NCBI RefSeq assembly: GCF_041146395.1
Contig: NC_090989.1
Coordinates: 122,511,501 to 122,575,500 of the forward strand
Origin: Eulemur rufifrons
Lineage: Eukaryota > Chordata > Mammalia > Primates > Lemuridae
DNA length: 64,000 nucleotides
Direction of reading: 5' to 3'
A program made the translations under genes and the position numbers. Numbering within the stretch: the stretch's first letter is position 1; each line of letters starts with the position of its first letter. The notes under the pieces were generated by a model. That model made no database searches. It was not told where the DNA came from and was given only the letters and a program-made list of their open reading frames with translations. This document shows, one piece after another, positions 10,855-23,180 of the stretch.

Positions 10855-11084
10855 TCATTCATTCAACAGACACACTACTTTATCCCCGTCTTTTAGCTCA
10901 TTTTATAGTAAGAGAGGTAAGCCATCACAATTCAGAATAAGAAGTTTTATGTTACAAGTGAGGCACATTACGTTAGAAGAAAGCGTACAGGAGGAGCACT
11001 AATTCTGACCGATGAAATAGGGAAGGCTTACTCTGCAAGTGATGCCTGAGCTGAATTCCGAAGAACTTTTAAGAGTTAGCCAGC
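10855..11084 (+). mobile_element. Old LINE-tail fragment (L1ME/L2-like)
   Basis: TTCATTCATTCAACAGACAC..GAAGGCTTACTCTGCAAGTG..TGAGCTGAATTCCGAAG follows the order of a common ancient mammalian LINE-derived repeat. The mirror copy is at about 17,029-17,258. Confidence 0.4.
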
Positions 11085-11129
11085 TGTCATGGACTGTTCC
11101 TGTCCCCTCCAAATTTACACGTTAAACCT

Positions 11130-11151
11130 CCCGCCCCCCACCCCCCACCCC
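11130..11151. repeat. C-rich heptamer repeat, two-unit allele (left arm)
   Basis: A CCGCCCCCCACCCCCCACCCC tract. The opposite strand has four or more G runs and is a G-quadruplex candidate. The right arm has one more 7-bp unit. Confidence 0.9.
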
Positions 11152-11455
11152 AAGTGTGATAGTATTAGGAGGTGGGACGTTTGGGAGGTAATTAGGATTG
11201 AGATGAGATCATAAGGATAGAGCCCTCACAAAATCTTATTTGTCGCGCTTAGCTTTCTCACTCCTAAGCTTGGTACAACGAAAGAATGAATAATTACTTG
11301 AAAAATAGCGCCTAGAGAGAAGAGAGAGAAGGAGCGTAGACCAAAACCTAGAGGAGAAAATGGCCTCCTCGGCCCAGCTCCTCCCTATATTTATTTCCAA
11401 GGACACGTGCAAAGGGTCGGGGCCATTTGCTAATTTCTTTAACAACTTCCATAAG

Positions 11456-11477
11456 GGTCAGCTGTTTTCAGCTGACC
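11456..11477. repeat. Short perfect hairpin (left arm)
   Basis: A 9-bp stem GGTCAGCTG with loop TTTT and its complement CAGCTGACC. It holds two CAGCTG E-boxes. The mirror copy is at 16,628-16,649. Confidence 0.8.
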
Positions 11478-11553
11478 TTTGCACACAGCAAACAAGCAGC
11501 TTCAGGCAGGTGTTTTTTGCCTGATGCCTCATTCACGTTGCTCACGTTCTTTC

Positions 11554-11592
11554 CTTCCATCCATCCATCCATCCATTCATCCATCCATCCTT
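11554..11592. repeat. (CCAT)n tetranucleotide repeat (left arm)
   Basis: Repeated CCAT units with one T-substituted unit. The right arm at about 16,513-16,551 has the same number and order of units. Confidence 0.95.
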
Positions 11593-12094
11593 TCTTCTAG
11601 GCCCAGCCCCTACATTATTAAAGTCACCAGAGACTTGCTTATACTCTGTCACGTAAACCAGGTAAGGATACAACAAGAAGTCAACAGTCTGCAATCCAGA
11701 AGAGGGCCCTCACCAGAACCTAATCATGCTGGCACCCTGATCTCCAGTCTCCAGCCTGGTGAGAAATAAATTTCTGTTGTTCATAAGCCATCCAGTCTCT
11801 GGTACTTGGTTACAGCAGTCCAAATAGACTAAGACACCGGCAAATGGCAAAAGGAAGGGTGCTCCAGGCCTAGGGCACAGCCCATACAAAAGCATAAGAA
11901 CATAGAACATGGGGAAGAGAAAGTAGTTTGATTTAACTGAGTGTGAGAGGGGAAGGAGAAAAATGATGACTGACAAATGGGGAAAAGAGTAGAATCCAAG
12001 GATGGCAAATGCAAGATATGCCATTCTTCCATCCACCTGTACATATGGCAAACAATCAATCATGGCATTCAACTCTGTTACAGTGAATATAAGT

Positions 12095-12622
12095 AAAATC
12101 TAAGGTTATATGATCTGGGTTAAAATCCCAGCTCCTCCACCTACCAGCTGTGTAAACCCAGACAATCTGGACCTTGGAAGATACTAGATAAATGATTTGC
12201 ACAGTTACCTCATCTTTGAAATGGAAATAATGGCCATACCAGCATAGTAATCCCCCCTTATCCTCAGGGGATACATTCCACATGCCTGAAACCACAGATA
12301 GTACCATATCTTATATATACCATGCTTTTTCTTATACATACCTATGATAAAGTTTAATTTATAAATTAGGTGCAGTAAGAGATTAACAACAATAACAAAA
12401 ATAGAACAATTATAACAATATACAGTAATAAATTATGTGACCGTGGGCTCACTCTGTCTTTCAGTGTCCTATTATACTGTACTGTGGGTAACTGAAGCTG
12501 CAGAAAGAGAAATTGCAGATAAGGGGGGATTACTGTACTTGTTTCCTACAGTTGTTAATGAGCTAAAGCAGTGTTTGGCATGTAGACAGTGCTAAATAAA
12601 TTTTAGCTATTATTAATATTAT
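12095..12622 (+). mobile_element. MIR SINE interrupted by a Tigger-type element (left arm)
   Basis: MIR blocks flank the DNA transposon: CTGGGTTAAAATCCCAGCTC and CCACCTACCAGCTGTGTAAA before it, and TGTTTGGCATGTAGACAGTG after it. This gives a nested order: the MIR is older, then Tigger, then the duplication. The mirror copy is at 15,483-16,010. Confidence 0.7.
12245..12537. mobile_element. Tigger-type (TcMar) non-autonomous DNA transposon (left arm)
   Basis: Terminal inverted repeats of the TACAGTAATCCCCCCTTATC type bound 293 bp. The interior (CATGCCTGAAACCACAGATAG, CCTATGATAAAGTTTAATTT) is typical of this non-autonomous family. No transposase is present. The mirror copy is at 15,568-15,860. 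Confidence 0.75.
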
Positions 12623-13625
12623 TCTCCTAAACCTGCATGTGGCCTCAAACTCCTGAACGCACTGTTACTGGCATCCCACTTCAACCAATCAGAATGGGCT
12701 CCTCAGGGGAAGCTCCTTGGCATCCCTGGTGCCTGACAGCTCTGATTTAAAGTTCATCCTAATGCCACTCACCTATGCCAATTCTTTTCTGCATTTAAGC
12801 AAGTTTTCTATGATAAAATATTTCTCTCAGTCCAAAACCAAGTCATAAAAAACTGGTCTCTGACACCCCTAAATATTTTCTTGAAAACTGAAAGAGATTA
12901 TTTTAACTGGTTTATTTTATTTATAATTTTTTAATAAAACACACCATATTCTAAGTAGTTTGGACTTTTGTCCCTTAAATGCATTATCACTTGCTCACAC
13001 TCAAGTTTATATGCCATTTTTATGACTGTATCTCATGTATTTCTGAACTATATTCCTACTTGCTTGCCATTCCTATCAAGAAGAGCTTAGTATCCCCTGC
13101 AAAGATGTAATATTGGGGCACATGGATTCTACCAAATGATTCCCCCAAATTCTCATGACTAAGTCCTAGACGTGGGATGTCCTTTGTGTATGCATTCACT
13201 CCCACTCAGAAACACTTCTGGGATTCTCTGTGGTGTGAACCAGACTAGATGCTAAGGATACAGGGCCAAGCAAACAGGCGTGGTTTCCACCTAGAGAAAG
13301 TTTACTATCTCTGCCTGTCCTCCAAGTACTATGCTCCAGGCTGAAAAGCTCTGTTAGCCCAAGGGTGGCACCAGTGGTGCCCCACCAAGATCTCCTTGTG
13401 TCCCTTTTAGCAGCTCTGTGCACCCATTTTCTAGCTTCTGCTCCCTTGGCCATGATCTTCAGAGGATTACCTTTGACACTGGCACCACTTTACCTGTATG
13501 GAGAACCAAAAATGCCTAAGAGAGTACACCACCCTGTTGGGCACCCCAAAACCGATGATTAACAGGTGTACATGTGCAAAAACCCAGCTCCTTTCCTTCA
13601 AAGTGTGACAGACTCTGAAGTGTTG

Positions 13626-14479
<854 letters not shown>

Positions 14480-15482
14480 CAACACCTCAGAGTCTGTCAC
14501 ACTTTGAAGGAAAGGAGCTGGGTTTTTGCACATGTACACCTGTTAATCATCGGTTTTGGGGTGCCCAACAGGGTGGTGTACTCTCTTAGGCATTTTTGGT
14601 TCTCCATACAGGTAAAGTGGTGCCAGTGTCAAAGGTAATCCTCTGAAGATCATGGCCAAGGGAGCAGAAGCTAGAAAATGGGTGCACAGAGCTGCTAAAA
14701 GGGACACAAGGAGATCTTGGTGGGGCACCACTGGTGCCACCCTTGGGCTAACAGAGCTTTTCAGCCTGGAGCATAGTACTTGGAGGACAGGCAGAGATAG
14801 TAAACTTTCTCTAGGTGGAAACCACGCCTGTTTGCTTGGCCCTGTATCCTTAGCATCTAGTCTGGTTCACACCACAGAGAATCCCAGAAGTGTTTCTGAG
14901 TGGGAGTGAATGCATACACAAAGGACATCCCACGTCTAGGACTTAGTCATGAGAATTTGGGGGAATCATTTGGTAGAATCCATGTGCCCCAATATTACAT
15001 CTTTGCAGGGGATACTAAGCTCTTCTTGATAGGAATGGCAAGCAAGTAGGAATATAGTTCAGAAATACATGAGATACAGTCATAAAAATGGCATATAAAC
15101 TTGAGTGTGAGCAAGTGATAATGCATTTAAGGGACAAAAGTCCAAACTACTTAGAATATGGTGTGTTTTATTAAAAAATTATAAATAAAATAAACCAGTT
15201 AAAATAATCTCTTTCAGTTTTCAAGAAAATATTTAGGGGTGTCAGAGACCAGTTTTTTATGACTTGGTTTTGGACTGAGAGAAATATTTTATCATAGAAA
15301 ACTTGCTTAAATGCAGAAAAGAATTGGCATAGGTGAGTGGCATTAGGATGAACTTTAAATCAGAGCTGTCAGGCACCAGGGATGCCAAGGAGCTTCCCCT
15401 GAGGAGCCCATTCTGATTGGTTGAAGTGGGATGCCAGTAACAGTGCGTTCAGGAGTTTGAGGCCACATGCAGGTTTAGGAGA

Positions 15483-16010
15483 ATAATATTAATAATAGCT
15501 AAAATTTATTTAGCACTGTCTACATGCCAAACACTGCTTTAGCTCATTAACAACTGTAGGAAACAAGTACAGTAATCCCCCCTTATCTGCAATTTCTCTT
15601 TCTGCAGCTTCAGTTACCCACAGTACAGTATAATAGGACACTGAAAGACAGAGTGAGCCCACGGTCACATAATTTATTACTGTATATTGTTATAATTGTT
15701 CTATTTTTGTTATTGTTGTTAATCTCTTACTGCACCTAATTTATAAATTAAACTTTATCATAGGTATGTATAAGAAAAAGCATGGTATATATAAGATATG
15801 GTACTATCTGTGGTTTCAGGCATGTGGAATGTATCCCCTGAGGATAAGGGGGGATTACTATGCTGGTATGGCCATTATTTCCATTTCAAAGATGAGGTAA
15901 CTGTGCAAATCATTTATCTAGTATCTTCCAAGGTCCAGATTGTCTGGGTTTACACAGCTGGTAGGTGGAGGAGCTGGGATTTTAACCCAGATCATATAAC
16001 CTTAGATTTT
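15483..16010 (-). mobile_element. MIR interrupted by Tigger-type element (right arm)
   Basis: Mirror copy of 12,095-12,622, with the Tigger-type element at 15,568-15,860. Confidence 0.7.
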
Positions 16011-16268
16011 ACTTATATTCACTGTAACAGAGTTGAATGCCATGATTGATTGTTTGCCATATGTACAGGTGGATGGAAGAATGGCATATCTTGCATTTGC
16101 CATCCTTGGATTCTACTCTTTTCCCCATTTGTCAGTCATCATTTTTCTCCTTCCCCTCTCACACTCAGTTAAATCAAACTACTTTCTCTTCCCCATGTTC
16201 TATGTTCTTATGCTTTTGTATGGGCTGTGCCCTAGGCCTGGAGCACCCTTCCTTTTGCCATTTGCCGG

Positions 16269-17028
16269 TGTCTTAGTCTATTTGGACTGCTGTAACCAAG
16301 TACCAGAGACTGGATGGCTTATGAACAACAGAAATTTATTTCTCACCAGGCTGGAGACTGGAGATCAGGGTGCCAGCATGATTAGGTTCTGGTGAGGGCC
16401 CTCTTCTGGATTGCAGACTGTTGACTTCTTGTTGTATCCTTACCTGGTTTACGTGACAGAGTATAAGCAAGTCTCTGGTGACTTTAATAATGTAGGGGCT
16501 GGGCCTAGAAGAAAGGATGGATGGATGAATGGATGGATGGATGGATGGAAGGAAAGAACGTGAGCAACGTGAATGAGGCATCAGGCAAAAAACACCTGCC
16601 TGAAGCTGCTTGTTTGCTGTGTGCAAAGGTCAGCTGAAAACAGCTGACCCTTATGGAAGTTGTTAAAGAAATTAGCAAATGGCCCCGACCCTTTGCACGT
16701 GTCCTTGGAAATAAATATAGGGAGGAGCTGGGCCGAGGAGGCCATTTTCTCCTCTAGGTTTATGGTCTACGCTCCTTCTCTCTCTTCTCTCTAGGCGCTA
16801 TTTTTCAAGTAATTATTCATTCTTTCGTTGTACCAAGCTTAGGAGTGAGAAAGCTAAGCGCGACAAATAAGATTTTGTGAGGGCTCTATCCTTATGATCT
16901 CATCTCAATCCTAATTACCTCCCAAACGTCCCACCTCCTAATACTATCACACTTGGGGTGGGGGGTGGGGGGTGGGGGGCGGGAGGTTTAACGTGTAAAT
17001 TTGGAGGGGACAGGAACAGTCCATGACA
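16269..17028 (-). mobile_element. MLT1-type LTR split by LTR-like insert (right arm)
   Basis: Mirror copy of 11,085-11,836. It includes the LTR-like insert (about 16,455-16,875), here in the plus orientation, and the three-unit C-rich tract at 16,955-16,983. Confidence 0.75.
16955..16983. repeat. G-rich heptamer repeat, three-unit allele (right arm)
   Basis: GGGG then GGGGGGT-type units. It has one more unit than the left arm and is a strong G-quadruplex candidate on the plus strand. Confidence 0.9.
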
Positions 17029-18111
17029 GCTGGCTAACTCTTAAAAGTTCTTCGGAATTCAGCTCAGGCATCACTTGCAGAGTAAGCCTTCCCTATTTCA
17101 TCGGTCAGAATTAGTGCTCCTCCTGTACGCTTTCTTCTAACGTAATGTGCCTCACTTGTAACATAAAACTTCTTATTCTGAATTGTGATGGCTTACCTCT
17201 CTTACTATAAAATGAGCTAAAAGACGGGGATAAAGTAGTGTGTCTGTTGAATGAATGAAATCTGGTGCCTCACCTCATCGCTGTTCTAAATCGTCTGTTT
17301 TTTTTCTCCTAAAGGTTACTTGCTTTCTATATCCAAATTTGTAATTGTAAAGCATAGGTGTTAGGCCACAGGAGACTTCCGGCTCTTACCTTTTTCTTAG
17401 TTCAGAGTGTGCAAGCATTTTATTCAGCAAGAGATTTGCCCGTTTACGTTTGTGTTGTCTATTATGTGCAAGTAATATGGTGTTTCCTTCTATAAACCAT
17501 TCTCTCTCATCTGTGGCTAAGCTTGCTAAGTGTGAAACCTCCATCTAAAAAAATCAACTCTGTGGGAAGGGTACATGGGGGTTTTGACTACATTTATAGT
17601 GTCTTATTTCTTAAGTTGAGGGAGTATAGAGGGGCATATATTATCTGTACACACTTTAAATATGAAACTTCATAAAAATATTTTCATGTTCTCTATAAAG
17701 AATATAAAATCAACTTTTCTACAAAAATTCCCTCTGTCAAGTTAAATCTGTGCACAGTCACACTGAATGGAAAAATGTATCAGTTACTAAAACACGGATA
17801 CGTGGATATGAAATGTTTTCCTGGCTGGATTTATATGACCGATGGAGACTAGAAATCTTGGGTAATCCATGGGTCTTCACGAATGAAATCGATTCGGTTT
17901 AGAGAAGCTATTTATCGTTAGAGAGATAAAAAGGTAATTAGCAATTACAAAGCAGTCTATGGAGGCTCTGATTATAATAGAGCAATGGGTGGATTTCCAG
18001 GACTTGGCAAATTGGTGGGTGGTTTATATCTTTTTCTTTACGAACATACCTAAATCTCTCACTGAACGATCTCTGGAGTGGAGAGTAGGAAACTTTGAGC
18101 TAATTCATATC

Positions 18112-19660
18112 GCAAAGTAGCACTCCCTCCCACCACTCTTACTCTCTAACTCAGCCTTTCTCATAGAGTTCTTTCAGAAAATTAAGCCTTAGAGAAAAAT
18201 GGCTTCAATGACTGCTTTCTTGAGTCTCCCAAGGATGACACACAGCTGGTGTCATTCTAGCTGCAGAAGAGAGAAGTTAATTCGTTCTGTACAAAGGGTA
18301 GCCTAGGGCGAGAGAGTTTACTTCTCTGCTGGAACAGAGAAGGGCCGCTCTAAACTATTATTCTATCATGAACTTTGGTTCTGATCCCTGGTTAACCCCA
18401 GGCTCTAGAACTGGTGCATGGCAATCACTCAAAAATGTGTTGAATGGATATCACAGGATCCCTTTGTGTTACAACTTTTAACAACTTTCCAATTGTTAAA
18501 CCAGTTTGTTTAAAACTTCTCTATCCAGAAATACACATAGTATAGATTACCTGCGAGAAATAGTGACAGAAAATGTTAAATGGAGTTAGAAAAGCTGAAA
18601 ATAATCTGTCCAGATAACAACGAAAGGCTTTATTATCCAAACACAGTAGACCACTGCTCAGTCGGGAGGAGAGCTATGGGAGGAGGGGCATGCAGTAAGT
18701 GTGAATTGAGGACTGCTTTCTAAATCCCACAAGGAAAGGAAGTAGAGGGAACCTTCATCCTGAAAAGGATCAGAAAGAAATGCATCCAAGAGATTGCTGT
18801 GGGTGAACCACTAAGTAAAAAGTAATAACAAAATTAAATTCCACGTTCTCGTGGGATAGGAGAAAACCAAGAAACAAATTGCATACAGTTTATATTTTTT
18901 AAGAAGGAAAATGTGGTAAATACAGACTCTATTTAAGAGACAATTGAAATGAAGGACTTTAAAATGTCAATAGCCCAAAAGAAAAGTCTATATACTTTTT
19001 TGTTTTCCATATACTGAAGAATAAAAACAAGCATTACAGATAGCTAAAAAGAGAACTGCTGGAGGCATATAAATTATCAGAAAAAGGGGACATATCCCCC
19101 TAAACTGGTAGTTCTTGTGAAAAGAATAAAGAAACCCAATCAATTATAAATGAAGAGAATAATAACTACAACAAAAAAGACTTTAAAAACACCTTAAAAA
19201 TGTCTTCAAAACCCATAAAAGGAGATCATTTTAATATGTCAGAGAAGTCACTCAAAGAATAAGTGGAATACTTTGATCTTGGTGGGATAAAGGATTTGCT
19301 CAAGAATAGAGAGGGGCATATTTCACAGGCTGAATTATTTGCTCCAAATTAAGAAGTTGAAAAAATAATATAGGTACTTGCTTTTCTATGAATCCCCAAA
19401 GATGGACAAGTTAGAATTACTTTAGTGACCATGTACTACTTCTCAGAATACTTATAAGGCTGAACAAAATCCATGTGGACAAACCATCAGGACTGAGAGA
19501 TGGGGACCCTGCTGACTCAAACAGGGGACTTGTATCTACAGATGAGTAGCTGTCCCTCATTCCTACAAAGGCGTTCAAAGGGAACCAAAGAAAGATAATC
19601 TCAAAGATTACTTTTACTTGATTTGATTTGGGGTTGTGGTGTGATGTGGTTTTGGTGGGG
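18112..19660. other. Unassigned stretch right of the inverted repeat
   Basis: AT-rich single-copy sequence. An L2-like tail (CTGGTGCATGGCAATCACTC) is seen at about 18,408-18,446. No gene is seen. Confidence 0.4.
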
Positions 19661-19712
19661 TTTTTTTTTTTTTTTTTTTTGGTCTCACTTGCCCTGGCTA
19701 GAGTGAGACTTT
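19661..19712 (-). mobile_element. Tiny Alu 3' fragment
   Basis: A T-run of about 20 is followed by GGTCTCACTTGCCCTGGCTAG, which resembles the antisense end of an Alu right monomer. It is truncated after about 30 bp. Confidence 0.35.
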
Positions 19713-21391
19713 TGTTTAAATAGTCAATGATTTTTAATCTCAATTATAGGCTTCACGACTTCACCCAACTTAAAATTAATGAATGGCTATTTGACCAGAC
19801 CTGATAAGAATTATATGTGGCCATGTTCTTCCTATTTTTTCTTATCTCTTGACCTTAACCATTATTTGTGAATTTATTCACCAATTACACTTAAAATTGC
19901 AGCTTCAAAAGACACTGAAAGCCCAGTACGTAGTAATCATTCAATTAATGTTACCGGATTTAAAATAGATTTTTTTCAGTAAATAAAAATATAAAAACCA
20001 AAGAATTAAAATGAAATAATTCTAGGCTGTCTACCCTCCCCGCTTATTTTCTTTCTTTTTTGTACTGAGCGCCCACTTGCAGGTCTATCAGCTATGTCAG
20101 CAACAGCCCTGTGACAAAAGTTTCTGCTACCAAGGGAGGCCCCAAAACATGGCCCTCATATTCCTATAGCTATTTGTGCTTAAGAACCCCTCCTGAGGGA
20201 AGCTTGAAGTAGCTAAAGCTATTCCGTTAGAAAGAGTATTCAGGTCTTCTGTTTTCAGAGATAATTTTTATTTTTTTTACTTTATTTTTTATTTTATTTA
20301 TTTTTAAAGATTCGTTTTTTTTCTTGGCTAGAGCCCTCTCCCCAGTGTTTTGATTGCCTGTCCTTCCTAAGGTTAGAGCTTTGGCCTCAAAGGGGGCTCT
20401 AGACCCAGTCCTGTGCTTCTGCCAAAGATTTGGATTGCTATAGTCCAAGATCCCTCTCGTCTATTGCCTGCCCTCATAGCACACACATTTTCTATTAAAA
20501 CCCCAAATTGAGACTAATGCTTCTCACCTGAGAAACATAATTAGAAATGAGCCTCAGACGTGCTTTGCCAATTTCTGTTTGCTTCTGTGATGTTAATACG
20601 ATATTCAATATTGAACAGAATATACAATATTCTGTTCCAAACATCATAGTGGCTGTTACCAACATTCCCACCTCCCAAGTCTGATTCAGTATTCAGCATC
20701 TCCTCTCTGAGCTCCCATGGCTACCTTGTCCTTGCCCTAACACGGCTTCCATCACAACAAGTTGCAATTGGCTGTTCAGGGGTTCCTGACCTCCACTAGG
20801 CTCAGCTCTGTGAGGGCCAGGACCATTTCTGTCTTGTCCATCGTCATATTCTGGCCCCTAGAACAATGTCTGGTGCAGAGCAGGTGCTCAATCATTATTT
20901 GTCAAACGAAGAAAAGCACTCATCCTCAGAATCCTCCTTCCACTTCTGTGAGCATCTCTGCTGATTCTCCTCTGAACTGGAGAATTCCCATTACCTATTA
21001 GTGCTGTCTATCGTTAATATTCCTTTGTTTCTTTTCCTTTCGGGGATCTGTGTTCTCTCTGTTAATATGTGCATGTGTAAACATTTAAATTTCTTCTCAG
21101 GCTAAATTCAATTCTCCATTCTCGCATTTTTTTCCCCCCTTGCTAATTTTAGTAAGATCTGATGATCTAAACCTAGATAGTACCACTTTCAATGTAAACA
21201 ACTGACCCCTTATACATATTGCCAGTTATTGTATAAATAGCCATATATCCAACAGCCATTGATGACAAAAAACTAGATTCTTGATGTTTCATTCCTTTAT
21301 CTTTTAATTTTTCTAATTCTAAGTGTAAGTTTCCTTTTCTGTGACTTATTAAATCACTATATCTCATAATCTCTTACAAAATACCGTGTCA
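19713..21391. other. Unassigned stretch with L2 tail
   Basis: At 20,803-20,908 the L2 3'-end order is visible on the plus strand (TGAGGGCCAGGACCATTTCTG, AACAATGTCTGGTGCAGAGC, AGGTGCTCAATCATTATTTG). A T-rich tract lies at 20,262-20,325. No coding signal is seen. Confidence 0.45.
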
Positions 21392-21545
21392 GTGGGTTTC
21401 CAACTTGAGTGTGCATCAGAATCGCCTGGATGGCTTGTAAAAACAAAATCATTGGGCCCTACCTGTAGAGTTTCTGATCCAACAGGTCTGGGGTGATGTG
21501 AATGCTTTTGCCCAAGGACCACACCTTAGAATCGCTATACTATGT
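21392..21545. mobile_element. MER5-type hAT-Charlie fragment
   Basis: GGGTTTCCAACTTGAGTGTG, TCAGAATCGCCTGGATGGCT, AGAGTTTCTGATCCAACAGG and CAAGGACCACACCTTAGAAT follow MER5 order. Confidence 0.6.
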
Positions 21546-21628
21546 CAGTGATAGGGTTTCAGTGAAAAACTAAAAAACAATATAAAAAGTAATAATAAAA
21601 AAATCTATGTACAAAAGTAATTGCTCAG

Positions 21629-21964
21629 GGCCAGGCGAGGTGGCTCACGCCTGTAATCCTAGCACTCTGGGAGGCCGAGGTGGGCAGATCGTTTGAGCTC
21701 AGGAGTTCGAGACCAGCCTGAGCAAGAGCGAGACCCCATCTCTACTAAAAATAGAAAGAAATTATATGGACAGCTAAAAATACATATAGAAAAAATTAGC
21801 CAGGCATGGTGGTACATGTCTGTAGTCCCAGCTACTTGGGAGGCTGAGACAGGAGGATCCCTTGAGCTCAGGAGTTTGAGGTTGCTGTGAGCTAGGCTGA
21901 CGCCACAGCACTCACTCTAGCCTGGGCAAGAGAGTGAGACTGTCTCAAAAAAAAAAAAAAAAAA
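21629..21964 (+). mobile_element. Alu dimer (lemur type)
   Basis: Complete copy with a poly(A) tail. Perfect 14-bp target-site duplications AAAAGTAATTGCTC lie at 21,613-21,626 and 21,965-21,978. The perfect duplication suggests a fairly recent insertion. Confidence 0.95.
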
Positions 21965-21978
21965 AAAAGTAATTGCTC

Positions 21979-22654
21979 TCTGATTGGTTATGACTAAAGG
22001 TGGGACTGGAAGTCATTCCAAGATGCCAGTGCAGTATCACACAACAGTTTAAATGGTAAGCCAGATAGTGAACATCATTCAAAAAGAAATATGTTATTGC
22101 TAATAAAACTTTGTGTCCCTCTGGTTATTCGAATTCAAGAAAGCTACAGTGGCCCTGGAGAAAGTTCCAAGAAGGGTATCTAGGCCGATGGAAAGCAAGA
22201 GCTCCACTGGAGAGAAGGCTCTCCCCTCTAAGGCCAAATGAAAGGGAGTGGAAGGTTTTCCCATTTCAGAATGGTAAAAGCTAAGCAGTGGGACCATCAT
22301 TATCTCCAACATCAGGAACAGTACGGATAGATTGATAACTCAATTCCAAAATCCTAGAATGCAGGAGGTGGAGGTCCTTTGAAACTTCAGGAGGTTTATG
22401 AAGAAAGTACTACTTCAATAAGCATAATTTGTGGTCCTCATAACATCCAAGAATGATGTAAGGAAAATAGAGGTGATGAAAATATATTTTGTCAAGTAGA
22501 TAAGTGATAAAACCATAAATTGCTTAAAGGAATTAGCCTACACCACAGAAGTGAGGACCACACACCTCCCATCACATGCCCCCTATTGCTGCCTTTGACA
22601 AAATGTGGTGAGCATTCCTTGAGTTTTGCCTCATAACACAGTTTTAACTCTTAA
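21979..22654. other. Unassigned stretch
   Basis: Single-copy sequence. No gene or confident repeat is seen. Confidence 0.4.
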
Positions 22655-23180
22655 AATGAGATGAGTTCCAACTCTTTCCAGGAAAATACAAGAGGTGCTA
22701 GATCACCATTGTCTCTTATAGCTGGGTATATTCCATGGTATACATATACAACATTTTATTAATCCACTCAGGTATTGATGGGCACTTGGGTTGTTTCCAC
22801 ATCTTCGCAATTGTGAATTGTGCTGCTATAAACATTCGGGTGCAGATGTCTTTGTTATAGAATGTCTTTTGTTCTTTTGGGTAGATACCCAAAAATGGGA
22901 TTGCTGGATCAAATGGTAGGTCTACTTGTATCTGTTTAAGGTATCTCCATATTGCTTTCCACAGAGGTTGAGAGCACATTTAGGAATAACATTGATCGGG
23001 TGTCGGGCAGATGTGGGTGGGGGAAGGGATGGGTGTACACATACATAATGAGTGCAATGCTCACTGTCTAGGGGATGGACACGTTTGAAGCTCTGACTTT
23101 GGGGGGGGCGGGGGCAAGGACAATATATGTAACCTAAGCTTTTGTACCCCCACAATATGCTGAAATAAGAATAAAAAATA
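22655..23180 (+). mobile_element. Young strepsirrhine L1, 5'-inverted
   Basis: From about 22,655 to 22,967 the sequence is antisense L1 end-of-ORF2 and early 3' UTR (TATTCCATGGTATACATATA, ATTGTGCTGCTATAAACATT, GGGTAGATACCCAAAAATGG). At about 22,970 it flips to sense 3' UTR (TGTACACATACATAATGAGTG, GGATGGACACGTTTGAAGCT, AATATATGTAACCTAAGC) and ends in an A-rich tail at 23,180. This is a second twin-priming product. The inverted part still encodes, on the minus strand, the ORF2 C-terminal motif FDPAIPFLGIYPKEQ; it is only a fragment. Confidence 0.85.

Larger units (their letters stand above)
11235..11650 (-). mobile_element. Unclassified LTR-like insert inside the MLT1 (left arm)
   Basis: Read on the minus strand it shows a TATA-like ATAAATATAGGG, a GGCCATTTTCTCCTCTAGG segment, a CT-rich stretch, then TTTCGTTG..GCTAAGCGCGACA. 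That order resembles the promoter-R-U5 part of an endogenous retrovirus solo LTR. It is richer in CpG than its host MLT1, as expected of a later insertion. No target-site duplication was found and the family is not recognised. An ATCC tetranucleotide run lies at its inner side. Confidence 0.35.
11085..11836 (+). mobile_element. MLT1-type MaLR LTR, split by an insert (left arm)
   Basis: It starts TGTCATGGACTG and ends GACTAAGACA, the usual MLT1 termini. Left-end blocks (GTATTAGGAGGTGGGACGTTTGG, TAGAGCCCTCAC) and right-end blocks (GGGCCCTCACCAGAACC, GAGAAATAAATTTCTGTTG) are in order. MLT1 LTRs are usually about 350-450 bp; this one is 752 bp because about 400 bp of unrelated sequence (roughly 11,235-11,650) sits inside. 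The mirror copy is at 16,269-17,028. Confidence 0.75.
10002..13625 (+). repeat. Left arm of a large near-perfect inverted repeat
   Basis: Each base here pairs with the reverse complement of 14,480-18,111. Coordinates of paired bases sum to 28,105 near the centre and 28,113 near the outer end. Reading both arms I find substitutions at about 10,014, 10,015, 10,575 and 13,619, one 1-bp indel (near 11,343) and one 7-bp indel (near 11,140), so identity is about 99.9 percent. In order the arm contains: AT-rich unique sequence with scattered CpGs; a LINE tail fragment; an MLT1 LTR split by an LTR-like insert; a MIR split by a Tigger-type element; and further unique sequence. No intact gene is seen. 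Open frames of 60-120 codons are mirrored in the other arm only because the DNA is. Confidence 0.97.
14480..18111 (-). repeat. Right arm of the large near-perfect inverted repeat
   Basis: The reverse complement of 10,002-13,625, eight bases longer because of one extra 7-bp C-rich unit (16,955-16,983) and one extra base near 16,762. All repeat insertions of the left arm recur here in mirror order, so they pre-date the duplication. The inner end stops at GACTCTGAGGTGTTG read in reverse. The outer end stops at CTAATTCATATC, followed by a short scrambled junction. Confidence 0.97.
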
